DNA of 64,000 bases from Thioclava nitratireducens. Lineage in GTDB: Bacteria > Pseudomonadota > Alphaproteobacteria > Rhodobacterales > Rhodobacteraceae. The stretch is from the NCBI RefSeq assembly GCF_001940525.2, contig NZ_CP019437.1:718501-782500 (forward strand). Reading direction: 5' to 3'. Position 1 is the stretch's first letter. Each line of letters begins with the position of its first letter. This document shows, in pieces, positions 29,308-37,109 of the stretch. The notes below the pieces were generated by a model. The model saw nothing but the letters and a program-made list of their open reading frames with translations. It had not been told where the DNA came from and searched no databases. The translations under genes were made by a program, and so were the position numbers.

Positions 29308-30315
29308 TCAGAGCGCGTCCTCGACCTTCTTGATCACGTCGTCGGAAAGCCACGCTTTCCAGACATCCGGATAGTTCTCGAGGAAGTAGTAAGCGGTGTC
29401 CTCGTTGGTGCCTTGGTTGTCGGCCTGCCAAGCGAGGAACTCGCCCACTATCTTGTTCGACCATTCACGCTTGCCAAGGTAGTCCATGGCCACCGCGTTG
29501 TTCTGGGCGAACTCCTTGGTCACGACCGTAAACACGTCCGACGTCGGGTAGGCGTTGGGCTTGGGATCGACGCAATCGGCCTGCGAGTTGCACTCGTCCC
29601 AGGCTTTCTTGTCGTTCGGAACACCTGCGTCGAGCTTGACCATCGGGTATTTGCCGAGGATCGCCGTCGGTGCCCAGTAGTAACCCAGCCAGCCCTTTTT
29701 GGACTCGTAGGCATTGGCGATCGAGCCGTCGAGGCCCGCAGCCGAACCGGTGTCGACCAGCTTGAAGCCCTTCTCCTCGGCCTTGTGGGCCTTGAAGCGG
29801 TTCGCGGTCGAGATCTGGCAGTTCCATCCCGACGGGCAGTTGTAGACGCCACCGATCGACGGCTCTTCGGGATCGGGGAACAGCTCGGGATGCTTCAGCG
29901 CATCGTCGACCGTCTTGATCTCGGGGTGCTCGTCGGCGACGTATTTCGGAATCCACCAGCCTTCTTCGCCGCCATCCTTGAGGATTTCGGCGGCGATCAC
30001 GAGGCGGTCCTCGCTGACGGCCTTGTCGAGCGCGACCTTCACCGCGTTCACCCAAAGCTCGGGCGCGATATCGGGCTCGCCCTTCTCGTTCATCGAGGTG
30101 AAGGTGGGCATCGTGTCGCCGGTCACCAGCGTCACGTCACAGCCGTAGCCGTTTTCGAGAATGATCTTGTCGACCCAAGCGGCGACACCGGCCGAAGCCC
30201 AGTTCATTTCCGCTTCGGTGACGGAACCACATTCGCCGTCGGCGGCGAAGGCAGGCGCCGAGAAGGTCGCCAGCGGCAGCGCCGTCAGTAGCGCGGCAAG
30301 CGCTTTCTTGTTCAT
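29308..30315 (-). CDS. Betaine/choline/TMAO-type ABC transporter, substrate-binding protein
   Basis: A 335-residue periplasmic protein with a clear signal peptide (cleavage near A24, AFA-ADGE). It belongs to the OpuAC/ProX-type family, with several tryptophans (NWASAGVAAW, ELWVNAV, EGWWIPKY, GYYWAPT) of the sort that cage trimethylammonium groups. The ligand could be glycine betaine, proline betaine, choline or TMAO; sequence alone does not decide. GGAGG is six bases before the ATG. First gene of its minus-strand operon. Confidence 0.9.
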   Translation of the reverse strand: MNKKALAALLTALPLATFSAPAFAADGECGSVTEAEMNWASAGVAAWVDKIILENGYGCDVTLVTGDTMPTFTSMNEKGEPDIAPELWVNAVKVALDKAVSEDRLVIAAEILKDGGEEGWWIPKYVADEHPEIKTVDDALKHPELFPDPEEPSIGGVYNCPSGWNCQISTANRFKAHKAEEKGFKLVDTGSAAGLDGSIANAYESKKGWLGYYWAPTAILGKYPMVKLDAGVPNDKKAWDECNSQADCVDPKPNAYPTSDVFTVVTKEFAQNNAVAMDYLGKREWSNKIVGEFLAWQADNQGTNEDTAYYFLENYPDVWKAWLSDDVIKKVEDAL

Positions 30316-30565
30316 ACAGGTCCTCCTGTTGTGGCAGCTTTGATTTGAAGCGATCCGCGCGGGCTGCCGCCGTGATACCGGTCGCGATAAGTCCCGGATT
30401 TTCCCGGGTTGGAATCCTCATGAAGTCACGCTCACGTGAGAACGCGCGCAGGACTTGCCAAATTCCGACACTTCTATGTCGTAAATAACCAAGTCGAGGC
30501 GCGCAACCTTTTCACGGACCTTTCCGGCTCCGTGCGGCGTTACAGCCGCACGAAGAGGTGAAAGC
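30316..30565. promoter_or_regulatory. Divergent control region, osmoprotectant transporter / lipid kinase
   Basis: This 250-base region separates two divergent operons. It contains a perfect CTCACGTGAG palindrome at 30431-30440 and a shorter CGACA-N6-TGTCG repeat at 30467-30482. Either could bind a regulator. No clear promoter pair stands out on either strand. Confidence 0.35.
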
Positions 30566-31663
30566 ATGACAACCGAGCCCAAGGACTCCGTTTCGTCGGA
30601 GAATAGCACGGGGTTTTCCGCCGCCGTGACCCCCGGTGCGGACTCCGCGCTTCCGTCCGGTATAAGTCACGGGAAAGACGTCGGAAATTCCGATTCTGAC
30701 CCCGATTCCGGCGCCCCGCCGCAGCCGAGCGCCGCGCTGCGTCGCGAAGCGGTAGCGCTGATTGCGAACCCCTCTTCGGGGGGCAATGCCAAGGACGAGG
30801 AAGCGATCAGCCGCGCGATGGAGGCGCTTGGTGACGGTGCGTCGCTTTATCGATGGTCGCCGGAAAGCGACATCGTGGCGACCGTGCGTAAAGCGCTCGA
30901 CGAGGGCGCGGAGATGATCGTGGCGGCGGGTGGTGACGGCACCGCGATGGCTGTCGCGGGTGCGCTGTTAGGGCAGGATGTGCCGATGGCCGTACTGCCG
31001 CTCGGCACCTTCAACTTCTTCGCCCGAGGCCTGCGTCTCTCCGAGGATCCGGAAGAGGCGGCGCGCGCGATCCGCGAAGGCAAGGCGCACTCGATCCGCG
31101 TCGGCGAAGTGAACGGGCAGGTGTTTCTGAACAATGCCTCGCTCGGCATCTACCCGTCGATCTTGAAGGCGCGCGAGGACATCTATGCGCGCTGGGGGCG
31201 CCGCCGGATCGTCGCGCATTGGTCGGTGTTCAAGACCTTCCTTCGGTTCCAGCGCCCGATGCAGCTGAAGATTACGGCTGACGGAAAAAAGCTGAGTCGA
31301 CGCACGGCGCTCGTCTTCATCGCCCGCTCCGCCTATCAGCTCGATTTCTTCGGGCTCGACGGGGCGACCGTGATCAGCGACGACGCCTTCGCGGTGCTCG
31401 TGGCAAAGGCGCAGACCCGCCGGGATCTCTTCCGTCTCTCCATGCGCCTTGTGCGCCGCAAGACAAAGCAGGGCGAGGATTACGAGTTGATCCGGGCGAA
31501 GTCCTTCGAGATCGAAACCGCGCGCCGGCGAGGCCTTCTGGCCTATGACGGTGAGAAATGCCGCGCTGAGAGCCCATTCCGCTTCAAGATGTCCGACGAG
31601 CCGCTCTGGATCGTGCTGCCCGCGACGCATGGCGAGACCGAACCCCAAGACGCAACTGCATGA
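30566..31663 (+). CDS. Diacylglycerol/lipid kinase family protein
   Basis: A 365-residue member of the DAGK/YegS/sphingosine-kinase family. NPSSGGNA at 68-75 and the catalytic GGDGT at 122-126 are intact, followed by PLGTFNFFARGL and the beta-rich C-terminal domain. It probably phosphorylates diacylglycerol or a related lipid with ATP. The first 58 residues are low-complexity (Ser/Asp/Gly/Pro) and precede the domain, so a later start is possible, though GAGG lies before this ATG. It overlaps the next gene by four bases. Confidence 0.9.
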   Translation: MTTEPKDSVSSENSTGFSAAVTPGADSALPSGISHGKDVGNSDSDPDSGAPPQPSAALRREAVALIANPSSGGNAKDEEAISRAMEALGDGASLYRWSPESDIVATVRKALDEGAEMIVAAGGDGTAMAVAGALLGQDVPMAVLPLGTFNFFARGLRLSEDPEEAARAIREGKAHSIRVGEVNGQVFLNNASLGIYPSILKAREDIYARWGRRRIVAHWSVFKTFLRFQRPMQLKITADGKKLSRRTALVFIARSAYQLDFFGLDGATVISDDAFAVLVAKAQTRRDLFRLSMRLVRRKTKQGEDYELIRAKSFEIETARRRGLLAYDGEKCRAESPFRFKMSDEPLWIVLPATHGETEPQDATA

Positions 31664-32445
31664 CACGTATCGTTCACCTTTCCGACCTGCATTTCGGGCG
31701 CAGCCTGCCCGAACTCGAGATGCCGCTTCTTACGGCACTGAACCAGCTCGAACCCGATCTGACGGTGATCTCGGGGGATTTCACGCAGCGCGCCCGGCGC
31801 GGTCAGTTCATGCAAGCTCGGATGTTCCTCGAGCAGATCGAGAGTGAGACGCTATCGGTGCCCGGCAATCACGACACGCCACTCGACAATATCGTTCTTC
31901 GGATGCTCAAGCCCTTCGGGCGCTACAAATCCGCTATCAATCACGATCTCGAACCAGTCTACGAGACCGACGGCTTCAAGGTGGTGGGCGTGAACACGGT
32001 CAACCGCTTCGCGTGGCAGCGCGGGAAGGTGCCCGACCGCACGATCTCCCGTCTGTGTCAGGAATTCGAAGAAGCGGGCGAGAGATTGCGAGTCGCAGTG
32101 ATGCACCATCCGCTCGAACACGGCCCCGAGGTCGACAAGGCTCTCATGGAGGGGGCAGGGGACGCGCTGCAGGGCATGTCGGAATGCGGTGCGGATCTCG
32201 TGCTGTCGGGGCATCTGCACACCGGGTTGGTGGCCCCCTTCTCGGCTGTGCCGGGCATACTGTTCGTGCAGGCGGGGACGGGCCTGTCCTCGCGCCTGCG
32301 CGGCGAGCCGAATACGTTCAACGTGATCGAAGGGGGGCGCGACGCTCTGTCGATCACGCTTTACGGGGCGCGGGACATGAGCTTCGAGCCGATCGAGAAC
32401 GAGAGGTTCATCCGCGCCCCGGACGGGACGTGGATCCGGGCCTGA
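31660..32445 (+). CDS. Calcineurin-like metallophosphoesterase
   Basis: A 261-residue dinuclear-metal phosphoesterase. All family motifs are present: HLSDLHFG near residue 6, GDFTQ, GNHDTP, HHP and GHLHTG. Relatives include cyclic-nucleotide phosphodiesterases (CpdA) and the phospholipase C PlcP of marine alphaproteobacteria. Its four-base overlap with a lipid kinase gene makes a lipid phosphoester substrate attractive, but this is inference. It ends next to the convergent MarR gene with no gap. Confidence 0.9.
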   Translation: MTRIVHLSDLHFGRSLPELEMPLLTALNQLEPDLTVISGDFTQRARRGQFMQARMFLEQIESETLSVPGNHDTPLDNIVLRMLKPFGRYKSAINHDLEPVYETDGFKVVGVNTVNRFAWQRGKVPDRTISRLCQEFEEAGERLRVAVMHHPLEHGPEVDKALMEGAGDALQGMSECGADLVLSGHLHTGLVAPFSAVPGILFVQAGTGLSSRLRGEPNTFNVIEGGRDALSITLYGARDMSFEPIENERFIRAPDGTWIRA

Positions 32446-33042
32446 TCAGTTCGGCTTGCCGGAAATGTCGCCCCAATCGAGAACGGGGGCGGCGTCGATC
32501 TCATGCGCGTCGAGCATCGAGGCGACGCGCTCGAGCGAGGCGATGATCTGCGCCTGCTCCCAATCTTCCAGTGCCTCGAATCGGCGGACGAAGATTTGCT
32601 GCAGGGCGTCGGGTGCCTCGTCGATCGCGCTCGCGCCGAGCTCCGTAATCACGATGTCGGTCTGACGGCGGTCCCGTTCGGAGCGCTGACGGGTCACCAT
32701 GCCCTTGCGCTCGAGTTTGTCGATCAGCGCTGTCATCGTCGCCTGGCTCACGCCCATGCGCTGTGCGATGGCCTTGGGGGTCGACCAGCCTTTTTCGGAA
32801 ATCACCTGAAGCACGCGGAACTGCGCAGGCGTCAGCCCAGCAGCCTTCGCCAGGTCGCGGCCGAACATTTCGGTCGCGCGCAGGATTCTACGCAAAGCGA
32901 TCAGGCTCGTATCGACACGCTCCATCAGGCGGCGGGCCCCTTTTTTATCAAGACGACCCAGTATCGCAGAGAGTTCCGTGTTCTGCAATTGCTTGGCTTT
33001 GCTAAGCTTATTTCGTTCGCTTCTACTCATTTGCTTTGTCAT
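32446..33042 (-). CDS. MarR-family regulator, probable ectoine operon regulator (EctR-like)
   Basis: A 198-residue MarR winged-helix protein with a lysine/arginine-rich N-terminal extension. The DNA-binding core is around TPKAIAQRMGVSQATMTALIDKLERKGMVTRQRSERDRRQ. It is divergent from ectA with 136 bases between them, the position occupied by EctR1-type regulators in other ectoine producers. Regulation of the operon is therefore likely but inferred. The start at 33042 has no strong ribosome binding site. Confidence 0.85.
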   Translation of the reverse strand: MTKQMSRSERNKLSKAKQLQNTELSAILGRLDKKGARRLMERVDTSLIALRRILRATEMFGRDLAKAAGLTPAQFRVLQVISEKGWSTPKAIAQRMGVSQATMTALIDKLERKGMVTRQRSERDRRQTDIVITELGASAIDEAPDALQQIFVRRFEALEDWEQAQIIASLERVASMLDAHEIDAAPVLDWGDISGKPN

Positions 33043-33058
33043 ACTAACGGTATTTAGG

Positions 33059-33088
33059 GCTTATAAGCAAGAATATAAGGCTATAAGC
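33059..33088. promoter_or_regulatory. TATAAG repeat cluster, candidate EctR operator
   Basis: A perfect palindrome GCTTATAAGC (33059-33068) is followed by two more TATAAG units (33074 and 33082), within an AT-rich stretch just upstream of ectR and about 90 bases before the ectA start. The position suits control of both divergent genes. Confidence 0.5.
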
Positions 33089-33119
33089 GGAACTTTTCCG
33101 GGTTCCATTAGTTAGGTGG

Positions 33120-33148
33120 TTGAAATTTTCGACTGCATGAACTACTTA
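33120..33148 (+). promoter_or_regulatory. Candidate ectA promoter
   Basis: TTGAAA at 33120-33125 and TACTTA at 33143-33148 are 17 bases apart, 30 bases before the GTG start of ectA. The -35 is near consensus, the -10 is poor, which would suit an inducible promoter. Confidence 0.35.
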
Positions 33149-33178
33149 GGCTACCGAAGCAAACGAGAGGAAAGAGCT

Positions 33179-33709
33179 GTGCCGCAAGTCGAGTCGATCA
33201 AGAAGGGTTCTGAACTGGTCTTCCGTAAGCCGGAGTCCGAAGACGGCAGCGAAATCTGGAAGCTGATCCGCCGCTGCAAGCCGCTTGATGAAAATTCGAT
33301 GTATTGCAACCTTCTGCAGTGCGATCACTTCGGGGACACCTGTGTCCTCGTGGAGCGCGAAGGCGAGGTCGTCGGCTGGATTTCGGGCTACATCGCCCCG
33401 TCCGAGCCGGACACGTTCTTCGTGTGGCAAGTGGCTGTTTCCCCCGACGCGCGGGGGCTGGGTCTTGGCAAGCGTATGCTGCGCCACCTCATCCAGCGCG
33501 ACGTCGCCGAAGACTGCACAAAGTTGAAGACGACCATCACTAAGAGCAATGAAGCCAGCTGGGCGCTCTTCCGTTCCTTCGCCCGTTCGATGGGCGGCGA
33601 GCTGACCGATGAGGCGCACTTCCACGAAGAAGACCATTTCGACGGCCACGCCTCGACCGAACATATGGTCACCATCACCTTCCCCGAGGAGGCGCGTGCT
33701 GCCGCCTGA
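33179..33709 (+). CDS. ectA: L-2,4-diaminobutyrate N-gamma-acetyltransferase
   Basis: Second enzyme of ectoine synthesis, acetylating diaminobutyrate with acetyl-CoA. The 176-residue protein has the GNAT core with VAVSPDARGLGLGKRML and the EctA-specific ENSMYCNLLQCDHF and EASWALFRSFA segments. I place the start at a GTG (33179) preceded by GAGAGG at eight bases; an in-frame ATG at 33116 would add 21 residues overlapping the candidate promoter. First gene of ectA-ectB-ectC-ask. Confidence 0.95.
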   Translation: MPQVESIKKGSELVFRKPESEDGSEIWKLIRRCKPLDENSMYCNLLQCDHFGDTCVLVEREGEVVGWISGYIAPSEPDTFFVWQVAVSPDARGLGLGKRMLRHLIQRDVAEDCTKLKTTITKSNEASWALFRSFARSMGGELTDEAHFHEEDHFDGHASTEHMVTITFPEEARAAA

Positions 33710-33757
33710 TCTCAGGCCGCGCACCCTCCTCTTTCCCCCAATTCTACGGAGTCCCCC

Positions 33758-35044
33758 ATGACCGTTCATTCGACGGATAAGACGATCTTTACACAACGCG
33801 AGTCTGAAGCCCGCTCCTACTGCCGCGGCTTCGATACCGTTTTCACCAGCGCGCAAGGCTCGGAGCTGACCGACGCCGAGGGCAACACCTATATTGACTT
33901 CCTCGCCGGTTGCTCGTCGCTGAACTACGGGCATAACGACCCGGACATGAAGCAGGCGCTGATCGAGCACCTGACCGAGAACAAGATGGGCCACGCGCTA
34001 GACCTGCACACCGACAGCAAGGGCAAGTTCCTGCGCGCCTTCGAGGAGCATATCCTCGCGCCGCGCGGCATGGACCACAAGCTGATGTTCGTCGGTCCGA
34101 CCGGTGCGAACGCCGTCGAAGCCGCGATGAAGATCGCGCGCAAGGCGACTGGCCGCACCAACATCATCACCTTTACCAACGGCTTCCATGGCGTGACCAT
34201 GGGCGCTCTGGCGGCGACCGGTAACGGCTATCACCGTGGCGGCGCCGGTATGGACACGCATGGCGTGACCCGCATGCCCTATGACGCCTATGCCGATGGC
34301 GTCGATTCGGTCGCGCTGCTCGACCAGATGCTCTCGGACGCCTCGGGCGGGATCGACGCTCCGGCGGCGATCATGCTGGAGACGGTTCAGGGCGAGGGCG
34401 GCCTCAACGCCGCAAGCCCGGAATTCGTGAAAGGCGTCGAACAAGTCGCCCGCAAGCACGGTGCGCTGTTCATCATCGACGACATTCAGGCAGGCTGCGG
34501 CCGCACCGGCACCTTCTTCTCCTTCGAGGAGATGGACGTGATGCCGGACGTCGTGACCCAAGCGAAGTCGATCTCCGGCTTCGGCATGCCGATGGCGCTG
34601 GTTCTGGTGCGTCCCGACTACGACGTGTTCGGCCCGGCCGAGCATAACGGTACCTTCCGCGGCAACACCCATGCCTTCGTGACCGCCACCGTGGCGATCG
34701 AGAAGTTCTGGGCCGACGACAAGTTCCAGAAGGAACTGGCCGTGAAATCGGACGTCCTGCGTGAAGGTCTGGCCGCCGTGGCCGATCTCGTGCCGGGTGC
34801 CTTCCTCAAGGGCCGGGGCCTGATGCAGGGTGTCGATGTCGGCACCGGCGAGCTTGCCTCGGCGATCTGCGGTCGCTGCTTCGAGAAAGGTCTCGTGATC
34901 GAAACCTCGGGCAATGACGACCAGGTCGTGAAGGTTCTCGCACCGCTGACCACGCCGATGGAACAATTCCGCAAGGGGCTGGAAATCCTGCGTGAAGCCG
35001 CCACCGAGGTGACCGGCGAACGCACGGACATCGCGGCGGAATAA
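33758..35044 (+). CDS. ectB: Diaminobutyrate--2-oxoglutarate transaminase
   Basis: Makes L-2,4-diaminobutyrate from aspartate-beta-semialdehyde and glutamate, committing carbon to ectoine. The 428-residue class-III aminotransferase has the PLP lysine K270 in QAKSISGFGMP, the preceding FIIDDIQAGCGRTG and the GPTGANAVEAAMKIAR phosphate loop. EctB family length is about 420-430, so it is full length. GGAG lies before the ATG. Confidence 0.97.
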   Translation: MTVHSTDKTIFTQRESEARSYCRGFDTVFTSAQGSELTDAEGNTYIDFLAGCSSLNYGHNDPDMKQALIEHLTENKMGHALDLHTDSKGKFLRAFEEHILAPRGMDHKLMFVGPTGANAVEAAMKIARKATGRTNIITFTNGFHGVTMGALAATGNGYHRGGAGMDTHGVTRMPYDAYADGVDSVALLDQMLSDASGGIDAPAAIMLETVQGEGGLNAASPEFVKGVEQVARKHGALFIIDDIQAGCGRTGTFFSFEEMDVMPDVVTQAKSISGFGMPMALVLVRPDYDVFGPAEHNGTFRGNTHAFVTATVAIEKFWADDKFQKELAVKSDVLREGLAAVADLVPGAFLKGRGLMQGVDVGTGELASAICGRCFEKGLVIETSGNDDQVVKVLAPLTTPMEQFRKGLEILREAATEVTGERTDIAAE

Positions 35045-35096
35045 TCCGCCGCCCCCTCCCCGGCGATCCAACGAATTCAAATACGGAGAAACGATC

Positions 35097-35498
35097 ATGA
35101 TCGTTCGTGATTTCAACAAGCTCAAGAACACAGACCGCGACGTGTCCGATGCCGACTGGAGCAGCGTTCGCATGCTGCTGGCCGACGACAAGATGGGCTT
35201 CAGCTTTCACATCACCACGCTGAAGGCCGGTTCGGATCACACGTTCCACTACAAGCACCATTTCGAGAGCGTCTACTGCATCTCGGGCAACGGCCACATC
35301 ACCGAGCTCGACAACGGCACGCGCCACGAAATCAAACCGGGCGTGATGTATGCGCTTAACCTGCATGACCATCACCGCCTCGTCGCGGGGGACGAAGACC
35401 TCGTCATGGCTTGCTGCTTCAACCCGCCGGTGACCGGTAACGAGGTTCACCGTGAAGACGGGTCGTACGCGCCGGCCGAAGAACTGGAAAATTCGTAA
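35097..35498 (+). CDS. ectC: L-ectoine synthase
   Basis: Cyclises N-gamma-acetyl-diaminobutyrate to ectoine. The 133-residue cupin has the family N-terminus MIVRDFNKLKNTDRDV and the conserved HYKHHFESVYCISGNG, LNLHDHHRL and CCFNPPVTGNEVH segments. Length is normal. CGGAGAAACG precedes the ATG. No ectD hydroxylase follows, so ectoine rather than hydroxyectoine is expected from this locus. Confidence 0.97.
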   Translation: MIVRDFNKLKNTDRDVSDADWSSVRMLLADDKMGFSFHITTLKAGSDHTFHYKHHFESVYCISGNGHITELDNGTRHEIKPGVMYALNLHDHHRLVAGDEDLVMACCFNPPVTGNEVHREDGSYAPAEELENS

Positions 35499-35508
35499 GG
35501 GGGCCAAA

Positions 35509-36939
35509 TTGACCCACCAGAATCACACGGTCGAAAAGATTGGCGGCACCTCCATGAGCCGCGTGGACGAGTTGCTCGACACGCTGTTCATCGGAGACCG
35601 CAAGGGCGCCGATCTCTATAACCGCATTTTCGTCGTCTCGGCGTTCGGTGGCATCACCGATCTGCTGCTCGAACACAAGAAATCGGGCGAGGCGGGTGTC
35701 TATGCGCAATTCGCAAAGGCCGACAGCGAACATGGCTGGCACGAGGCGCTGAGCCGCGTGTCCACCGCGATGATCGAAGCCCATGAGAATGTGCTCAAGC
35801 ATCCCGGCGACATCGCGCAGGCGACCGAGTTCGTCCGCGAGCGCACCGAAGGCGCGCGCAACTGCCTGATCGACCTGCAGCGTCTGTGCTCCTACGGGCA
35901 CTTCCGGCTCTCGCAGCATATGCTGCAGATTCGCGAATTGCTGTCGGGTCTGGGCGAGGCGCACTCCGCTTTCGTCACGACGCTCCTGTTGCAGCGCAAC
36001 GGCGTGAACGCACGTCTCGTCGACCTGTCCGGTTGGCGCGACGAGACCGATCACGACCTAGAAGGCCGGATCATGGGTGCGATGAAGGACATCGATCCGA
36101 AATCCGAGCTTCCGATCGTGACGGGCTATGCGCAATGTGCCGAAGGCCTGATGCGGGAATTCGACCGTGGCTACTCCGAAGTGACCTTCTCCAAGCTCGC
36201 AGCCCTCACCGGCGCGCGCGAGGCGATCATTCACAAGGAATTCCACCTGTCTTCCGCCGACCCGAAGCTGGTGGGCGAGGGCAAGGTGCGCAAGCTGGGT
36301 CACACGAACTATGACGTGGCCGACCAGATGTCGAACATGGGCATGGAGGCGATCCACCCGAAGGCAGCCAAGACCCTGCGCCAGGCGGACGTTCCGCTGC
36401 GTGTCACCAACGCGTTCGACCCGGGCGATCCGGGCACGCTGATCGACGACAAGCCCGCCAAGGAAGCGGCGGTCGAAATGGTGACCGGCCTCGATATCAT
36501 CGCGCTCGAAGTGTTCGAACAGGACATGGTCGGCGTGAAGGGCTACGACGCCAAGATCCTCGAGGTGCTGACGCGCCACGACGTTCGTATCGTGTCCAAG
36601 GCCTCGAATGCGAACACGATCACCCATTACGTCGATGCCCCGATCCGTGTGCTGCAGCGCGTCGAGAAGGATCTCTGCGAGATTTATCCCTCGGCGGAAA
36701 TCTCGGCCCGGATGCTCTCGATGGCCTCGGTCATCGGGCGTGACCTGAGCGGTCTCTCGGTACTGACCCGTGGCCTGCAGGCGATCGCGAAAGCGGATAT
36801 GGAAAGCCTCGGCGCCACGCAGGGCCCGCGGAATGTGGATGTGCAATTCGTCCTCGAACGGGACGATCTTAAGCCCGTGATCAAGGCGCTCCACGAGGAG
36901 TTCATCCCGGAAGAAAGCGCCCTCAAGCAAGTTGCGTGA
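35509..36939 (+). CDS. ask: Ectoine-specific aspartokinase (Ask_Ect)
   Basis: A specialised aspartate kinase that feeds ectoine synthesis. The protein (476 residues from the TTG at 35509, preceded by AAGGGGG) opens with HTVEKIGGTSMSRVDEL, the shifted KIGGTS form typical of Ask_Ect rather than MKFGGTS. It is the last gene of the ect operon, ten bases after ectC. Such enzymes are less inhibited by lysine and threonine than LysC, which matters because a general lysC is also in this window. A strong terminator follows. Confidence 0.95.
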   Translation: MTHQNHTVEKIGGTSMSRVDELLDTLFIGDRKGADLYNRIFVVSAFGGITDLLLEHKKSGEAGVYAQFAKADSEHGWHEALSRVSTAMIEAHENVLKHPGDIAQATEFVRERTEGARNCLIDLQRLCSYGHFRLSQHMLQIRELLSGLGEAHSAFVTTLLLQRNGVNARLVDLSGWRDETDHDLEGRIMGAMKDIDPKSELPIVTGYAQCAEGLMREFDRGYSEVTFSKLAALTGAREAIIHKEFHLSSADPKLVGEGKVRKLGHTNYDVADQMSNMGMEAIHPKAAKTLRQADVPLRVTNAFDPGDPGTLIDDKPAKEAAVEMVTGLDIIALEVFEQDMVGVKGYDAKILEVLTRHDVRIVSKASNANTITHYVDAPIRVLQRVEKDLCEIYPSAEISARMLSMASVIGRDLSGLSVLTRGLQAIAKADMESLGATQGPRNVDVQFVLERDDLKPVIKALHEEFIPEESALKQVA

Positions 36940-36962
36940 AAGACGTGACGCCAACTTTGTAT

Positions 36963-36995
36963 AAAGCCCGTGCGGAACTCCGCGCGGGCTTTTTT
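36963..36995 (+). terminator. Rho-independent terminator of the ect operon
   Basis: AAAGCCCGTGCGG and CCGCGCGGGCTTT form a 13-base stem (one G-U pair) with an AACT loop, followed by T residues to 36995. It lies 23 bases after the ask stop. Confidence 0.9.
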
Positions 36996-37081
36996 CATTG
37001 AGCCTGCGACATCCCGCCACGCTGCGACGTTTGAACCATGGCCCGGCGGTTGCCGTACCCTCGGGTAAGTCTAGTTCTTAT

Positions 37082-37092
37082 CACGTAACGTG
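37082..37092. promoter_or_regulatory. Small palindrome upstream of cydA
   Basis: CACGT-A-ACGTG is a perfect five-base inverted repeat 17 bases before the cydA start. It could be a regulator site, but no FNR- or ArcA-like consensus is visible nearby. Confidence 0.3.
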
Positions 37093-37109
37093 CAGAAACG
37101 CGGACGACC

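Noticed and set aside
37031..37040. Half-site TTGAACCAT upstream of cydA resembling the RND operator
   Set aside because: Only one arm is present and the other side is not complementary; probably chance.
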